A DNA stretch of 64,000 nt from assembly GCA_963693285.1 (NCBI GenBank), contig OY848917.1:24734745-24798744 (forward strand), in the 5' to 3' direction. The DNA comes from Xestospongia muta (taxonomy: Eukaryota > Porifera > Demospongiae > Haplosclerida > Petrosiidae). Under the pieces are notes generated by a model. It saw only the letters and a program-made list of their open reading frames with translations. It did not search any database and was not told where the DNA came from. Below are positions 34,595 through 49,200 of the stretch, piece after piece; position 1 is the stretch's first letter; each line of letters begins with the position of its first letter. Made by a program: the position numbers and the translations under genes.

Positions 34595-35282
34595 AGGTCT
34601 CAGAATGTTAGCTCCCCTTATGTCAAACTCTTGTAATTTGTAATACCAGCTTTCAAAATGTCACCTCCCACACAATGTCTATTCCCATTATATCAACTAT
34701 CAAATACACCAAATATACTTTTAAAAGAGGTACATTATTGCATTAAAATAGTATTTATAATGATTCAAAGTTCAACAATATACAATGTCTTTTAGGGTAT
34801 CCATGTAAATGCATGGAACACTTTAAACTTCCTATCTGGTTCTCTTCTTCATCCCGGCTACTATCTTTTCTGCTTTATTTTAACAAAGTTTGAATTGTCA
34901 TCTCCTCTTATATCTTTGACAATGTTATTATTTGTTGTGGTCTTAGTTGGGGACAATCAATTTGAACATATCCCAAATTCTTTACCATCCTTTCCCTTTC
35001 TAAAAGTCAAATATTTATTACATCCAATATCTATATCTCTTCCACCTTTGTGTGTTGCAAAAAACTTGCATTCCATTGTAAACTGAGTAAGCTAAAATTG
35101 CTAAACTGCTGCCTTTATATACTGAACTATCAAAAACATCAAAAACCATAATAATGCTAAAGCATTTTCTAGGGGCTGTCAATTGATCAATTACTAGATG
35201 TACAACCAAATTATTATCTAAAAGCTAATTCTAATACAATAACAAGAGTTGGCATTTTGGGAGTTGACATTCTGGAAAGTAA
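34595..35282. mobile_element. 0.7-kb inverted-repeat element, absent from copy A flank
   Basis: The left end (CTCAGAATGTTAGCTCCC, then CAAACTCTTGTAATT and AGCTTT) pairs with the right end in inverse order (AGCTAATTC, ACAAGAGTTGGCAT, GGGAGTTGACATTCTGG), giving arms of roughly 55 bp with mismatches. It splits a block that is continuous in the A flank (about 9960-10030), so it is an insertion. The C flank has the same element at 51153-51842. Short ORFs inside show no transposase. Confidence 0.6.
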
Positions 35283-35510
35283 CCCTTCAAATCATGACAA
35301 TGACAAATAGCGTCATCCATACAATAGCACAGCAAAACATGTTATTGATCTTAAATTGCCAATGTCAGCAGCATTTAGGCATTATAGTGGGGTGAGCTGG
35401 ACATGTAATGTAGTCATCCTCTTAGACGATCATATACGGTCCCAAGCTATAATAGTCAATTTGATCATGGAATATGGAAGTACAAGTACGAATTAATATC
35501 CTATTTTATC

Positions 35511-35684
35511 AACTAATTTGTAGCTCACATGGTTGGATTGTTATGGAATCTACAGTTCATGTGAATTACTCACTATATAATTTACTGCTTTGTAATAGTT
35601 ACCATACCAACAAATTATATAGTGAGTAACTTACATGAACTATAGATTCCATAGCAATCAATCAACGTAAATTACAAATTAGTT
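35511..35684. mobile_element. Short palindromic MITE-like element
   Basis: AACTAATTTGTAGCTCACAT at the left pairs with the inverse of ACGTAAATTACAAATTAGTT at the right. The inner words TATGGAATCTACAGTTCATG and CATGAACTATAGATTCCATA also pair, so nearly the whole 174 bp can fold as a hairpin. It has counterparts at 52071-52250 and a related family at 8526-8765. Confidence 0.6.
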
Positions 35685-35759
35685 ATGTGTGATCTTAAAT
35701 TACCAATATCATCAGTATTTTAGGTATTAGGTGTGAGCCTGAACATGGTACCCCTGGAC

Positions 35760-37140
35760 AGTATCCATTTATGACAGAAATGATAATTCATAACTTCATA
35801 ATCAACCAGTTGTACACTTACAATGATGGGCTGTGTTATTATCTACTTACCACTGTTACCAGCAGTAGGCAGAAACACTAAATCTCATGGCAATGCAGGT
35901 GCTCTACTAAGATTAAACCTCCCTTTAATAGATAGTGAATTAGAACATACTAGCTTTGTAGGACCTTCTTACATATTTAATATGACTTAGTTTGAGACCC
36001 TACCCATGACATGATCTCAATTAGAAAATGCTACACTTTATGATTCTATTCTTAGCAAAGTGTTAAATTACACTTAACATGATCTCCAAATAACATGTAC
36101 ATATCTGTTGAGTTACAATAATATTTTAACAGATATAATAAGTTATCTTTTGAATCAAACTACATACTATAGATTATTAGAGTTATTATTCCATACAAGC
36201 TCCACAAGAAAGTATTGAACGAGTTACATAAAAGCCGTATGGCTTTGGTAAGATGAAGCAATTAGCATGCAGCCATTTCCGGTCATCAGGGATAAAGAAA
36301 TTGATTGAATGTCTTATAATCATGTCTTATTTCTCAAAAATATGCCTTCACCTGCACCGTTACACCCATAAACATGGCCAGGTCCTATATTTGGAAAACC
36401 TATTACGTTGTTATCAATGCACACTCTAAACCTAAAGAGATCTGGAAAATACTACCAATATGTCTATAATTATTGAGATTCTACTCCATACTATGCAGGC
36501 TAGTCTTTTTTAACTTTTTGTTGTAGAAACCATTGACACTAGAGACTTATGTAGAATTTTTGTGAGGTATTGAGGACATGCATATAATATCAAGTTATTG
36601 ATATGAGAGATACTGGAAGTCAGTGTCAGATCATATTAAAAAAGCTATCACAAAAATTATGTTCTTGAGCTGAAGTGCTCAGCAAACCACTTTGGTTTAT
36701 TATTTAACACAATGGCCACATAACATATCTGTTGAATTACAATAATATTTTAACAGATATAATAAGTTATCTCTTGAATCAAACTACACACTATAGGTTA
36801 TTAGAGTTATTATTCCATACAAGCTCCACAAGAAAGTATTGGACGAGTTACATAAAAGCCATATGGTCTTTCGTAAGATGAAGCAATTAGGATGCAGCCA
36901 TTTCCGGCGACCAGGGATAAAGAATGTCTTAGTCAATCATGTGAAATGGTTTATTTCTCAAAAATATGTCTTTATCTGCACCGTTACACCCATAAACATG
37001 GCCAGGTCCTATATTTGGAAAACCTATTACGTTGTTATCAATGCACACTCTAAACCTATGGAGATCTGGGAAATATTACCAATGTATTTAGTTATTAAAC
37101 TATCAAGATTCTACTCCATACTATGCAGGACTGTGAAGTG
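35760..37140 (+). mobile_element. Decayed Ty3/gypsy fragment with internal duplication (B-C interval)
   Basis: Near 35877 the plus strand encodes KSHGNAGALLRLNLPL, a degenerate end of gypsy RNase H (HGNADALSRL). From about 36220 and again from about 36840 come integrase-like pieces: LHKSHM, KMKQLGCSHFRRPGIK, then VVINAHSKPMEIWEI, matching the zinc-binding and core regions of gypsy integrase. The two integrase pieces are a direct duplication with a spacing of about 616 bp. Stops and frameshifts are frequent. Confidence 0.65.
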
Positions 37141-38700
37141 AAGAGGACCAGATAATCCAGAAGGATATGCCTGGAGATGCCTTATTTTATAGATTGCTTC
37201 TCACATACCAGTCAACAGGTACAATTTCATTAGAGATGTATGTGCAGATCCAGACACTTTGTTGCCAATTATAAAAAGGTACATCTGTCCTGGAAGATGA
37301 TTGGAGGGCCTAATATAGAATACAAGATATAACTGGCCAAAACTATACCATATCACCGTGAACCACTCTCTCAATTTTGTTGATCCTGGGAAAGAAATTT
37401 AATAATATCCATTAAAATGCTTTATCCAACATTGTCAATTGCATTACAGGACAGTATACATTTTAAATCTTTCAGCAATTTTTAAATTTTAAATGTTAAA
37501 GTATTATAATACACTTGCTTAATTAGTACCTTAAGTGAAAGTGCTAATTTGGTTATAATTTTAATAAGGTAGTACCCATTCTACAATCAACTGCCCTTTT
37601 TGACAACTATCGGGTAATGCCACACTACTAACATGTAACAAATCCATACTGTCTCTTTGTATTTTTCCATAGTGCTCAAAATGTTGTATGTAGCAAATAT
37701 TTGGGTTTAACAAATATTTATACATGCCTCTTGCATTCAAAATTTTTCAACATATCAATATTTTACATGAAACTTTTGTAACATGAAAGTTTCCCAATTT
37801 AAGATATTACTCATTGATACAATATATAATGAATAATTATCTCACTAATATTATAATACACAGTGGTTAACATTAGTGAGAATTGGTTTGATGAATTAAA
37901 ATAAATAAAACAAGACTATATAAAAAAGTAAAATCACCATATATTTGGTATCAATTTCAGTGTTAGAAGTTTGAGGGTGAGAGAGAGCCTCTGTAGCTAC
38001 ATAGTTATAGCCTGAAAGTATGGATGTTTGATCATCTATACCCACCATCACTTGTGGTAAAGGTTGATAAAAATTCATTGGGTACCATGTGCATCACTAG
38101 TTAACTTAGGAAGTCTGAATTTAGTCCTTACCTTTAATTGTTGCATACAACAACAGAATAAAATGATGAAAGAAATATACCTATATACATGCCATATACA
38201 TTAGTCACAAAGACTGCTTGACACATTTCTGTTCTAGGTAAAACAAATTGTTAACTGTTAATAAATATTTGTAATAGATTCCCCCATTCTAAACTGTCTG
38301 TAGGCTACCTCTGGCTTAATGTCTATATCTGATTAAGAAAAGTATTAACATTGTCTCTTTGTTTGAGAAATATGATATTGTATTGTCAAAATTAATTTCA
38401 ACCAATAATTTTTTTCAAACTTTCATTTTTTTGGATGGTTGGTCAAACTAAATTATTAATATTCTTGTTAATATTAATATTCTTGTTATAATAATTTGCG
38501 TACAAGTAAATTGACAGAATTTACCTTCCATGTATTGGGTATATTTTCTTGATCATATTCAAGTGCACTCACTATCAAGTGTAGGGAACACTTCACTTCT
38601 TTTAACACCAAATGGAATATGAATCTATAAATGTACATAAATAAAATGTATAAAACTACCAGGTTAAAATTTAAAATTAAAAGAAACCACTGTTGATTAA
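37141..38700. other. Intergenic block shared with the C-D interval
   Basis: No gene seen. The segment from about 37135 is nearly identical to the segment from about 55295 at a constant offset of about 18165 bp, through to the gene ends at 40245 and 58410. The part 38390-38690 also matches 10120-10440 upstream of copy A. Confidence 0.6.
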
Positions 38701-39719
38701 TATTAAATTAATGTAAATGTTGTGTTTGATTGGATAGCTTTGACTACCAAAAACTGGAAACGAACACTTCGAGGATATGCCAAAGGGTTATCTTGATCTG
38801 GACAGTGTTTCAAACACTTTATGGCAACACCCTACTGATCTCATTTACACAGTTCTGCTGGTTTATAATTGAACCATCATAGCTAAATGGTCAAATTGGC
38901 TATATGAGTTCCTAGGCAAAAAACTAGATTTTCAAGATCTGTCAGTTATTGAGGAGTGCTTAATTGAGATGAAGGGTGCTCAAGAGATTCATAGTCTATT
39001 GTCAAGTACAGTAACAGTATTTTTAATTGTGAACAAATGTAAGCTCTCTCAGAAGATTATTGAGAATAATACAATATCTGTTTAAGCTTATTCATAATTC
39101 TATGTTGAGAATCAAGTATTTTTAGAGACCATTCATTTGTGACCTGACAACAGACAAACTGGCAAAGTCACTACAATGTATTGGATTAAGATGTCTCAGT
39201 GGTTATGTGGAAGTCACAATTAAGCTATTTTTTGATGATAAGCCAGTATGGAGATTTAGATGACCACTAGTTAATGCTAATATCCCATAATCAATGAAAC
39301 ACAGAGTTGAGTTAAATACTAAACATAACCCAATATCACTGGATGTTTGAGAATGACTGAGATTATTAAACATGGTGGTGTAAACGAGAGGTTGACCACA
39401 TTATAATCAAAAAAATTCTGGATTGTCAAAAGGAAAAGTTTTTCTGTAAGCTATTAATCTATGTGTGTGACTTTTGTTAAGTTTTCATAGTATACCTTAT
39501 CAAACACCTTCACTATCCACATTTTAAGCAACAGAAGCACCACCAAATGTCCAAGTCAAGCTGCAAAGGAGATAATAACAATTTGAGGTGTTCAGAATTG
39601 AATCCATAACTGTTAGTTACATATTGATTAATGATTTGTTTGTGTATTTACTTCCTGCATCAATTAACTTAAGGTTATTTACTTTATCACTGATTAATAT
39701 CACTAATCAACTGGTGGAA
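38701..39719 (+). mobile_element. BEL/Pao remnant in the 3' flank of copy C
   Basis: Similar in order and sequence to 21600-23372 in the B flank, for example the shared words GCTCAAGAGATTCATAGTCTA (with one change) and TTGAATCCATAACTGTTAG, but with the integrase core deleted. Only scattered non-coding traces of the pol region remain, so recognition depends on the B copy. Confidence 0.6.
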
Positions 39720-39916
39720 TGTTGGTGAATCCATATTAACTGATTATTATAATGATATTAATTTGTGATTTGTGCATATATATTGAACATGTGTTGCCAT
39801 GATTATCTCTGTACTTTATGTTTCATCCTTTGAAAGTAAATATATACTCTGATCTGAAGATAACTCCTTACAAGAGTTCACTCTATATAGAGACAACATT
39901 TATTCTTGGTACTTCA
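39720..39916 (+). repeat. Probable BEL/Pao 3' LTR (C flank)
   Basis: Begins TGTTGGTGAATCC and ends TTGGTACTTCA like the B-flank LTR. The purine tract before it has decayed to CTGGTGGAA. Confidence 0.45.
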
Positions 39917-40244
39917 TGAGATATATTTACAGTTGCTACTAATTTTTTAAAAGAATTTGTAGCAATTAGTAACATGTCTTTGTAATAAATTAAACACATA
40001 AATTTAAAAAAAATAAAAGCAAGGTCGCAATTTTTCATTCTCTCAATAAATTGTTAACTTTAACAAAATAGATATAGGACTACATGACTGGAATACAAAA
40101 TGTTTATATACTAAACAGTAAAAACAGCATTATTTAAGACACTAAATCTAATTTTAACTAAACAACTTCTGTTCAGCAAATTGAGTTTGACAACTTATCT
40201 AAAGTCTATTTAGAAATAACATCACACAATAAGTAGTAAATAAT

Positions 40245-43200
40245 TCAGTTATTTCCAATCTCAACAACTTCCATCTCCTCATTCATCTTATTACTAATTG
40301 TCAAGGAAAGATTAGTAGTATCTTGACCAGGACTGCTTATTTTATTCCATATTATCTTCTTTTTTTTGTAAAGACAAATTACAAAAGTAATAATTCCAAT
40401 GATGCCTGTGTCAAAGTGGTAAGTCACACATGTATATAGTCAATAAAAAACTAACCCACAACAATAGTAATTACTGATGTCACACTAACAATAATCATCA
40501 CTGACAAATTCTTACTCTATATATAGAGAGAAAGAAATAACAGCGAGTACAATATTAAGCTTCAATATATACTTTGTCTATGCTTGGAATATTTATCTCT
40601 GCTACTGATGATGAAGCTAAAGTAACAAACATTCAATAACTGTATTGTTATGTATACAACCTTACGTTGAATAACAGAAGAACTCCATTTGTTGTCTGGA
40701 GTATTTATCTCTGCTACTGATGATGAAGCTAAAGTAACAAACATTAAATAACTGTATTGTTATATATACAACCTTACGTTGAATAACAGAAGAACTCCAT
40801 TTGTTGTCTGGAGTATTTATCTCTGCTACTGATGATGAAGCTAAAGTTACAAACATTAAATAACTGTATTCTTATATATACAAACTTACACTGAATAATA
40901 TTAGAACACCATTTATTGTTTTCTTCACAAACAAGACAGTGCTTTCCACCAAACAGAGGTTGATATGTATTTCTTGGACAAATGGTGCATGGTTCCATAC
41001 CAGATTGGGAATATGAGCCAGGTAAACATAGAGCTGTACAAATGAGATAACACATCAATCAACATTGACATTAAAAATCATTAATTAATTACCTTTACAG
41101 TCTGTTTCTAGTACTGATCCAATAGTTGAAGTTGAATAACTTTTTGGACAATTATGGCATTCAACTGACCCTTGTTTGTTCTGATATTTTCCAACAGGAC
41201 AAGCAGAACAAACAGGTAGATATTCATTACTATAATGTCCAGATTCCAGTGACAAATATTCTTTAACATAACCAGACCAGAATTCTCCAGGAGAACACGC
41301 AACTGTAAAGAGATATTGAAATATATTTATAACTGTAATTTATTGCATTATTTACCACAAAGGAAGTAGTTTGAGTTTAATTGTTGTCCCTCAGGACAAA
41401 CATGTCTACGCTCATCAATAGTCAAAGTGTCAGGGACTACTTGATAGAAAATACCATTGCTTTGAAAGGTTATATTGACAGATCCACTAAAAATATCTTT
41501 AACTTTCTGTTGTACTATTTCAAGATCATATATCGCCAAGGAGAATGTTGTTGCTATTTCCTCAATAGATTGATGTTCTATGTCACTTCTAGTGACATTA
41601 GCACTGTAAAGATTAAATCTTAGAATATTATGTGTGGGAAGAGTAGGATCTAATTGAACATTAAAGTCTTGAATATTTGCAGTATTTAGGTTTAATGCTC
41701 TCTGAATGTCAAGAAGAAGTTCATTTGAGTTTGATCCTGAAACTGACTCGTTACCAGATAAAATGCTGCCAAGCGAATCTTTTCTACAACATTGCTCTAT
41801 TGAGAATTGTATAGGATAGGCATTTCTTGCAACACTTACTGGTAACAATGATAACGTAACAGGCTTTGATTCAGTCTTTCCATGTTCATTCTTTGCTTCA
41901 CATTTATACCATCCTACATCTGAAAATGTAGGTTTTACAAAATAAAGTACACTAGCATTTTCACCAGAAACCTCATCCCAACTAACATTAGAATGCCTTT
42001 TGAAGTACCACATCCAGGATGGGTCTGGTGTCGCAGTAGCATCACAACGTAGTTCAACACCACTTTCATCACCGACATACGTGGTCACATTCTTTGGTTG
42101 TAAAGTGAGTTGTGGTATTTGGTAATATTTTATTACAGCATGATTGGATCTTGTGGTTCCAATTGCATTCACTGCTTCACAAACATAAACTGCTTCATCA
42201 CTTTTCTGAAAGTTGTTTATTGTTAATTCTGAAGTTTTAGCATTGGATACAATGAAGTCATTTTTCAGCCACCTGTATGTAAATGACAGAGAAGAAGTAG
42301 CTGAGCATGTGAGGGTCACATTACTTCCAGCTCTGACAAATAACTCAGATGGGGGTTGGATGGTAATATTAGGAATAGAAGCACACCAGTATTCTAAGTC
42401 ATTAATGGAGGCTACAACTTCACTAACTAGTGTCATAGTGTCTATAGCATTGTAAATAGTAAGATCTCTATTGGAAGTAAGTGAAGATAGCTTCAGAGTC
42501 ATGTCTGGTATTTGTTTTAATATAGACTGAGCTTTATCTCCTGGAACATCATGAAGAAGTATGACAAAAATATCTGACAATTGATTAAGACAATCACTGA
42601 AACCAAAGCACCGATAACCAGCTATATGTTTTGTTTTATTGTGATAGTCTTCCATCTGATTTATCCAATATTGAAAAGAACTCTCCAAAACCCTTTTAGA
42701 TAGACGTTTTAATATCAATTTGGTTGTATTAGCATATTTTGCTTGTTTTATTGCAAGTTTATTGTAGAATTTATTAGTTAGATTTGAACTCAATGAAAGT
42801 GTTTCATTCACACTCTCCTCAGCACTATTGATAGCAGACTCAATTATGGCACTTGATTCCAATGTATTATTGAGAGCATCTTCTAATGACTTGTTCACAT
42901 AATTGAGATAGTTTTGTAACTTTTCAAGAGTGAGACAATTAGATTCAAAATTGTCTGCAACATTGAATGGATCAGATGATTCTCTTCTTTGTACAGAGTG
43001 TTTTTTGACATTTACATTACCAACAGCTACAGACAATGCATGTTCAAGTACTTTCTCAGAAATCTTATCCTTAACTAAATTCAAAGGAGCATTAAAATCA
43101 ACTACAACACTGGTTTCATATGATGTATTAGAATAAGGTATTGCATATTTTATTTGAAGAGGAAAAACGACAGGAGAGGATGTTGTCATGGATACTCTAA

Positions 43201-46200
43201 ATTGAATCGACAAAAGTTGAATCAAGTTTTCAGCAGCAGTATGACTTTTGAGCCAATTAACAAGTCCTAGGTTTTCTTGGTTAGCTGCAAGTATCCGGTC
43301 ATAGTTTTGCAAACTTGCATTATATGCAAAGACTGCACTATTGTAAACATCTCTGGTAAGATTGAGTTGTTGCTCAGATACATTTCCTTCCGCTTCCTTT
43401 ATTTCTAATGTAGTTTTTGCATCACGTTCATTTTCTATAGCAACAAGTAGGGATTGGTGAACTGAATTAATTTTGACTAATGCTTCTGCTGATGCACCAG
43501 CTGCATTTATAAGTGCTTGTTGTTTCATTTCTCTGCACTGACTATTAGCTGTTGCACATGGTTCTTTGTCCAACTTGGTTACACAGTCATAGAGTTTCCA
43601 GCATATATATGGCTTGCTACCATTGTATTGTTGTACAGGACAAACGAATGCAGTCTTTTTGATTGTTGTAACCACAGCATCGACAAAGGTCTCTTTATAT
43701 CCTCCAGTCTTACGACAAACCTTGTAGCATTTATCAACTAGGGAAGGAAGTGGTAGATTAATTGGTATTGTTAAATGTATTGGAATCGGAAGTCTTAAAG
43801 TGTATTCAGCCACTTTAGACCACTTTATTCCAAGCTTTTTTTTGCAATAATTAATGTATTCACAGTAGGTTACAAATTGGGCCTTTGATTGTTGTGTCAT
43901 AATAGATACTGTTTCATAGTGATGGCATGTACCATCTACACTGATGTATGTTGGTTTATAACATGTGACTGCTTCGTTGCCACTTTTACACATCTTTTCA
44001 CATTCAGAAATATCACACAGCTGATCAATATTAGATTTCATTGCTTCATTGATGTTATACACATCTAATAATTGATCAAGTTCATTCTGCCTTTGGTTTA
44101 TTACGTTTTTCCAGTGAAGTATATCAGGTTTTGCTTTTTTCTGAGCTTGTAGAATTGATAAATATTCAGACTCTAAAGCTTGAAATTTAGCTTCTAAATA
44201 GGTAAGTTTTTCTTTTGCATTTTCCACATTGTTACTTGCTGTCAGTATTCTCTGCATTGTAAAATTTGTGGAATAATATATAAGCTCATATAAATTGGTT
44301 TCTGTTTCTTGTTGAAAGGTATCTTCTCCTTGATCAAACAATACATCAATATTCAATACTTGAGACTCCCATGGAGTAGTTAACTCAGCAAAACCATTTA
44401 ACATTCCTGAGTAGTGACTGAAAAATGTGACGTGCTTTTGGAAGGATAGTTGGTCATTAAAGAAAATATCGACAACAATACTAATGTCAAAAACAGAAAT
44501 GTTAACATCTGAATATTTGCCAGTCACTTGTCCATCTATTGCTACATCAATTATCATGTGACTGTCAGGACTGGGTAATTGTATAAATTTCCCCAAGTTC
44601 TTTACATTGTCCGAGTTGTGTGACATGATTCTTAGTTGTGTGTTTGGACTTTCGACCCAAAAGGGTAGTTTACCTGGTATTACCAATGTACTGGTTAAGC
44701 CAGATATTAGAAGTCTTGATAGCCTTATGCCAAGGCAATTGGAGTTCATTGAGACCCATTGCGGAAAAAAATCATTCATGTTAAATGAAATGAATATTGA
44801 AACTGGACAGTTGGAGTCATCAGCAGTGAAGAAAATGTTATTAAAAACATCAGTATTATTATATAATGGAGAGTATGTCATCATCATGACCATTCCTTTA
44901 CTGAACTGAAAATTATTGTCTATTAATATTAAATTTAAGTAGTAAAACCAAATGTGAAAAAGGAAGACTTACCATTTATAATCAAAAGACCACTTTCATT
45001 AGCAGATTCTAAATGAAGTACCCACAAGAGGGACATGATATCAATTGAACAATTCCCATGTAACTTCACTGGTGACTGTAAGATAACAGTAAGTAATCAT
45101 TAGTTCAAAAATATATCAATAATTCCTACTTGATTTATAGTGTTAATTTGTATGAAAGATTTTCCTGTGAATGATACAGCAACTGTTAAATTGTTGTTTA
45201 TAAGTTTTCCAGAGGCTGTAAAAGATATTTCGGTATCATATAATGGAATATCCAGGTGCACACTTTGAGATCCATTCCAAAAACTCTCATTGCTTATTAA
45301 GTCCAGACCTAATGATGACAATGTGCAAGTAGTAAAATGAACATTCCATCCTGCTATTCTGAACTGAGATATAGGGTAAAGATCTGTTAAAACATTTCCT
45401 GCCCTCTCTGTTAGGCTGATATGAAGTGATGCAAATTGTCCTTGACAGATATCCAGAGCAAAACAAATTGGTCTACTCTGCACATGATATTGGTAAAGCA
45501 ATTGCTGTCCTTTAACTTTAACTTTAAGGTCTGCATTCACTTGAACAATGTAGTAAAGACCAGATGGTTTAAGAGACAACAGTTCACAACCTTGTATACC
45601 TTGAACTTCATAAGCTGTCTTTAAGATTGCTAGGAAGTCATGATACTGAAGTGGGATTTCTTTATTACCATTAGAAAGAAGTTCAATATTTATTCCAACT
45701 GGCAAAATATGGAGAACGTTGTTCAAAAATGTTTTGAACAAAGAATGAGATACAACCATAGCAAGAGTATCAGATACATCTAAGTCCCAGTTGAAACATT
45801 GATCTGTGTGAGTTGAATCATGAGGACATTGGCCACAGTTAAGATTGTCATTGTTAATAGAGATGTCCAAATTTTGTGATGATAGTGAAGCATTAACACC
45901 AGCAATAGAGACAGGAAGCATCAAGTCATCACTGTGAATGAATGTTATACCTTTGGTTTTGAACATAGTATTGTCATACCACATACATGAAGATGACAGG
46001 AACACATTCTGTAATGTAGAAATGCAATAGTTTTGTTTGAAAGTAGTTATCTTCTGACAACAACCTGGCTCCAATATACCATTTTTCAAATTGTTTGAAC
46101 TAAAGTACACACTAGAGAAAGAATCCAAATTTGATATCACAAGCAAAATGTTATTTTCAGGTTGTTGGTAATTTTCTTTAGTTTCAATTATATATTTTAT

Positions 46201-49200
46201 GATGAACACTCCTTCAGCATGAGGTGTTAGTTTAAATTTAGCACTTTTTAATTTTCGTGTAATCAACAACCGATTATGTGGTGATACAACAATCGATGAA
46301 TCACACACAACAATGACTGTAATATTTTGATTGGTCGATGCATTTATATAGAGTGTTTCTGTTTGGGTATTAATCTTAACAGTTGAAAGTACTGGAGTCT
46401 TGATGACAACAGTTTCACAATATTGACCCGTAGTGTCAAGATTGCAATGACATGATGGAGAATTATCATTTGTCACAAAACAAGTTCCACCATTTTGACA
46501 GGGACTGGGATTGCAAATTTCAATCTCTATATATGTGGATATAAAAGACAACATTATAATAGTAAGTTGTAAAGAAGAACTCACTAAGACATGTCTCAGG
46601 ATCTGTCCAAGCAACACTACCATTGTTCCCAAGAGAGCAAGTTTGCTTATAAGTACTTTTATTTTCTAAATGATAACCATCTTCACATATTAATGTACAT
46701 GTTGAATTAAATTCTGTGTAGCATGGCAAAACAATCAATGAACTACTACTTGATTCTATTTCTTTGCAGTGTAATGGAAGACAAACTGAGTCTACTCCAC
46801 TCCAAGTGTTGTTAGATAGACACTGCCTTATTGATGACCCTGATAAACTGTATCCAGCATTGCAAGTGAATAGACATGATTTATCAGTGACTTGAAGGCC
46901 AGTACAGTCAATGACACCATTAGCAGGTTCTGATAATGTTGGACAGGGAAGTGGGTCACAAGAACGGTCATCTTTTAAAAGAGTGTATCCTTTTTTGCAC
47001 TCACAATAAAAGTTTCCAGGTACATTGTGGCAGGAGTGATCACAACCACCATTGTGAAAGTCACATTCATCAATATCTAATAGTATAAGAAATAATAGTT
47101 CACTACTGTTGTTCATATTATTTACAATTTTTATAGTATACACATATTATAGATAGATAGACAGATAGATGGATAGCTGAAGATATTTGTGTCCATGTAT
47201 ACATGGATTCATATATGTATCTAAATCCATAATCATTGTATGCACGCACAATATACTTTAATTTATAATTATTACCTAAACAAGTGCTATTATCAAATAG
47301 ACTAAGGTAGAATCCCTCTTCACAAGAACAATTATATCGTCCCTCTAAACAGTGTTTATTAGTACAAATCTGATTACAGCTTGATAAGTGCTCAGTGCAT
47401 TCATCAATATCTTAGAGCAAGAACCAAACTTAAATAAAATAAAATTTATACTCACCATTACAGGAAAAACCATCAGCTTGTAAAGCACACCCAACTTCAC
47501 AAGTACAATTGTAGTTTCCTTTATGATTTAAACAAACTTGCTGACAAATATGATTACCTTCTAAACACGGATTAACACCTATGGAACATGTACGAACATC
47601 ATACAATATACATCAAAAATATATTAAAAATATGACATGTGATCATTTATCCAATCTACATTAAACTTACGTGTGCATAAATGCATGTTTATACTATCCT
47701 TGTAGTATCCAGCATTACATGAACATATGTATGACCCAACTGTGTTGGTACAATTTTGAGCACATCCTCCATTAGCAACAAGACATTCATTGACATCTAT
47801 AATTTACTGCAGTATCATGTTCTGTCAAAACTTCACTTCATACCGTTACAAGTTTGTCCATCCAATCCTATTTTATATCCCTGAGGACAGCTACATACAT
47901 AACTTCCAGGAGTGTTAGTGCAGTAGTCAACACTATAACAAGCATGAGTTCCATCTGTACACTCATCAATGTCTATTAATTTTATCAAAATATAGATACA
48001 TAATAAGAATAGTATAAAGTAGTTCGTGATAATAGTACCATTTTCATTAAGAAATCCATTTAACTCATGTTGCAAAACTCATCAACAAAACATTAAAAAT
48101 GATCTTAGTGGTGTCACAAACATTGAAATGCTTTCAAAGCATGGATTAATGGTATTATTGTACCAAAGTAAAAGGTATGGTCTAGGAAGAGTATAAAACA
48201 GTAAAATGAGCATCGAATAATCTACAAACTCCCCATCAAAGTAACTAATATTGTACTGCTTGACATTGTTAATTATATGCAAGCAACTCTCATGTATACC
48301 TGTGTAATGATGTCTTTGCTACAAACATTCCACCAATTTAATGCAATAACTTCTATGTAAGAACATACTTTGCCATGTTAGCCATTTTGTTAGAGTTGTA
48401 ACAGTCATGCATTTTACACAAGGTAATTTGATCCATGACATCATGCTGAAGAATGCACCAGATTGTCATTTCGCTTGGAGCATAATAGTCTGACAATGAG
48501 ACTACATACATTTTGTATATCCTTTTAACTCTACAATAATGCAGTGGATTATTTAACCTTTGTTGCTTAATCCTTGTTTGTTAAATCCCCCAAAATGCCC
48601 AATCAGACTCATGGTGATTTGTCAAGACTGTGGTCATGCATGTTAGCTTTTCAATCCCTCTGATTTTCCTTTCAATACATAAAAAAGAACAATACGTTAT
48701 ATGCTGATCACATAAAGCAATATCTATTTTTTGTAAAACACCATGTAAAATCACAGTTCATATATATGTGTGTGTGTACCAGGTTTAGAGGGAGGAGTTA
48801 GCCATTGTGTGCATGCACTCTGTTGTGAAAGAAGGGAAGTTTGCAACTCATGCTTCATAATTCTCTTTAGAGCTTTATTACTATAGTCATTTCACACACA
48901 TGCACTGCTATATCACAGGTTATATGCACGATTAAATTGTAGTGGATGGTCAAAAGGTCAATGGTGAAAATAGTAGCCTCATGTAGCCAAGAAGGGCAAT
49001 TCCCAAAGCTTCCATGTTTACCAGTGGGTGACGTCAATGCATATATATTCTCTAATCTTTCTAGATCCAGTTTAAAACTGAAATCTGCACCTTTCATAAC
49101 AATTATAGGACAACTAATTTTTTCAATCATAATTATAGTCTTGCTCTCATTAACATACACTTTACATCTATATATTTATCACATATACCTGTTGTGTTCA

